Source: Porites lobata (Eukaryota; Cnidaria; Anthozoa; Scleractinia; Poritidae). Taken from it: 64,000 nt of DNA. Every line of letters starts with the position of its first letter. Within the stretch, counting starts at the first letter, position 1. The stretch covers positions 689,501 to 753,500 of the forward strand of contig CALNXK010000034.1 of assembly GCA_942486035.1 (NCBI GenBank), in the 5' to 3' direction. Of this stretch, positions 61,841 to 64,000 are shown one piece after another. The position numbers and the translations under genes were made by a program. Under the pieces are notes generated by a model. That model was not told the origin of the DNA. It did no database searches and saw only the letters and a program-made list of their open reading frames with translations.

Positions 61841-63955
61841 CTAACGCATCAAAGTTATTATAACTTCACCATCGCCTTTGTTGACCCCCTCCATGTTCTT
61901 CTGATCTGTACCGTTATTATATGATCCGCCTCCCCCAGCGGTTCCTTTAGTTTGAGTTCCCACCACTCCCCCACCAGAATAACCTCCCCCTCCCCCTCCA
62001 TTAACCATAGCAAACCCACCTCCGCCAAAACCACCATGGGAAACTGGACATGTTCCCCCAGTTCCCCCGTTGGTAAAACTCAACGCCTTTGTTGCAAATG
62101 CAACACCGCCTTTCCCATCCCCACTTAGTCCTGCTCCTGCTCCAGACCTTAAATTAGAATCACTGTTCCCTGTGTCAGCATTGCAGACTTGTCCCCCACT
62201 GCCCCGTGTTCCTCCACATTGAGTCCCACTCGCTGTCGCCTGACCTGGGTCACCGTCGGTATATTGGTTACGTGCTGTTGCTCCTCCCCCTCCCCCTCCG
62301 GCAATTATAAGTGGAGTGTTATCAGACAGGGTTACAAACGTTCCACCACCCCCTCCCCCTGGTCTATCAGGGAAGCTTACAGTTGCACCACCCTCCTGTC
62401 CGACTAGGATTTTGATTTGAGTTCCTCGGGAAAGCTTGAAAGATCCTATTATCTTTGCGCCTAAGCCACCAAGCGTCCAAGGAAGCGGATAAGATTGTGT
62501 TCCGTCCGAACCATTTCCGCCAGAACCACCTGATGCTTCAATAACGTAAGTTCCAGTCATGGGCACAGTCCAAATTTGGATTCCGTTGTTTAAAGTAACT
62601 TTTCCTTCCAGGGACGTTCCTACATATCCAGATATATCACTCGGTCCAGTTTCTTTTTTGGCGCCCAGTGTCGTAAAGACATATTTATGGTCTGAAAAGA
62701 AAAATGTTATAAATTAAATAACTAGGCTGGTGGTCAAATCTTCTCAGACCTGAAGCAAACTCAGTAAATTAACACCTGCGTTGCTCTTATCTTACCATCA
62801 TGTTTTCCTCCGGCTGAAAATACTGGCTCCTAAAAAGGATATGAAATGCAGCTCAATTTTGTGTTATTTCTCTTCTGAACATTACTTCCCTTGGGGACTT
62901 AAGATCTGACGACGGTGACGGCAACGAGAACGGAAACGACCGTTAAGGAATAGGTTTAATAAGCAAACCAACAACCAGGGGCGGATCTAGGGGGAGGGTG
63001 CAGGGGGTGCGCACCCCCCCTGAGATGACCTGCAGTTTTCTAATACAACTGGTATTCTGCAAAAAAAAAAAAAAACTATGTGGTTTATTGGTGTTGAAGT
63101 AGAGCAAGAGACGAGTGCACCCCCTCCTAAAAAAAATCCTGGATCCGCCCCTGACAACTCTGCACGTGCATCACGCTTTTCATTTCTTTGCCGCCATCGC
63201 ACGATTACGACGTTAAAATGGGCCAAATTTCACGTTTTATGGAGGACGTATTAAACAAACGGCGACCAAATTTTCTTTCCCCTTCTTAACATGAATATTG
63301 TTCTTAGGAATTCAACTCCAGGAGAGTTTGCCTACATTTGTCAAAGTAAGTTTGTTGGACTAATGGAGATAAAGATTGAAAGAACGCTGCGTAGGAAGGA
63401 GCATAGCTTGCTAGCAGGCTGTATTCTTGCTCATCCCCACCAGACAGGTCTCTGCCCAGGAAAGCCGGAAAACAAGCAAAACGCATTCAATCAGTCTATG
63501 TGTTTTACGTAAGGGATCATTTATTTAATTTAAGTTATTTGGGGGGGGGGGGTGGGGGTTGGAGGGAATCATAACAGAAATCCCCAAACGAGGGTTGAAT
63601 TTAATAATAGCTTTAAGTACTACTCACGCTTAAGTTGACAAACTGTGCAAAGGTATACCCCCTTTGAGTGGTGAGAGCTCCGTGGATACTCGCATCAGTT
63701 GCTTCTTTATTTAGTTCACAATCTCCACTTTCGATGTTTTCGTAATTAAAAGACATGCAGTTTGACCGTGCCAAACATAATTGTGCGCATGACAGGAGGT
63801 CATAAGTCCGCTGTTTGTGAATGGTGTATCCTCTGAGCACGTGATTATCCTTGGTACTTACAGTAGATGAACGGCGCATGTCTTCCCTTATCAGTAAAAG
63901 ACTAACAGGAAGGGTAATGCAAATCAAGATGAAAAGTACTTCCATCGTGTATACC
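61841..63955 (-). CDS. GRP-A4: secreted PAN + glycine-rich protein, 5' exon outside window
   Basis: Exons seen: 63955-63628 (PAN), 62829-62796 (34 nt), 62691-61841 (851 nt). All are open and in the same phases as A1. The first 8-codon exon would lie just beyond the window. The PAN exon keeps LSCAQLC, CMSFNY and CELN. The glycine domain is nearly the same as A3 and ends VNKGDGEVIITLMR. Shares with A2 a ~60-nt intron stretch (ATTAAACAAAC...) that A1 and A3 lack. A 178-bp element has inserted in the second intron. Expected to be intact. Confidence 0.82.
62976..63153. mobile_element. 178-bp inverted-repeat element, 5-bp target duplication ACAAC
   Basis: The ends CAGGGGCGGATCTAGG and CTGGATCCGCCCCTG are inverted repeats, with ACAAC on both sides (62971-62975 and 63154-63158). 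A1 and A2 show the empty site AACCAACAACTCTGC. Best-preserved member of the family also at 2316 and 37122; inserted after A2 and A4 separated. Confidence 0.8.
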
Positions 63956-64000
63956 CTGTCAAAAAAGATATTCGAAAAGTAAGTCAGATTTCAAATTTAA

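Overview
The window is animal nuclear DNA. Every gene is split by GT-AG introns, no bacterial operon is present, and the sequence is full of short inverted-repeat elements and tRNA-derived SINEs. The SINEs, the repeat families and the type of glycine-rich protein encoded point to a cnidarian, probably a stony coral. This assignment rests on recognised family character, not on a search.

Layout: (1) 212-9158, + strand: the last 13 coding exons of a xylose isomerase gene whose 5' end lies outside the window. (2) 9.5-64 kb, - strand: a tandem array of seven paralogous genes for secreted proteins. Each has an N-terminal hydrophobic signal, a short PAN/apple domain and an ALK/LTK-type glycine-rich domain. 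Two subfamilies alternate: A1 (9.5-12.4 kb), B1 (15.4-19.9), A2 (25.6-28.4), B2 (32.5-35.9), A3 (43.6-46.5), B3 (51.7-56.2), A4 (61.8 to the window edge). I rebuilt each as four coding exons (tiny first exon, PAN exon, 34-nt exon, 851-nt glycine exon). A1, A3, B2 and B3 are open from start to stop. A2 has a 16-bp deletion, B1 has a 1-nt frameshift, and A4 runs off the window.

The array is nested. A-to-B spacing is about 7.5 kb and dimer spacing about 16-18 kb. A tetramer (A1-B1-A2-B2 / A3-B3-A4-...) repeats every ~34.1 kb once later insertions are subtracted. Every one of the seven genes carries a copy of the terminal exon and 3' flank of the convergent xylose isomerase gene just downstream of its stop, so the founding duplication had a breakpoint inside that gene. 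Orphan glycine exons (C1-C3) and truncated ones (D1-D3) mark old recombination joints.

The near-identical copies serve as natural 'empty sites'. They let several mobile elements be delimited to the base with their target duplications: a 2,172-bp palindromic element, a 94-bp foldback with a 9-bp duplication, a family with 5-bp duplications, and others. Nothing in the sequence shows that the xylose isomerase and the secreted proteins work together. They are linked by position and duplication history only.
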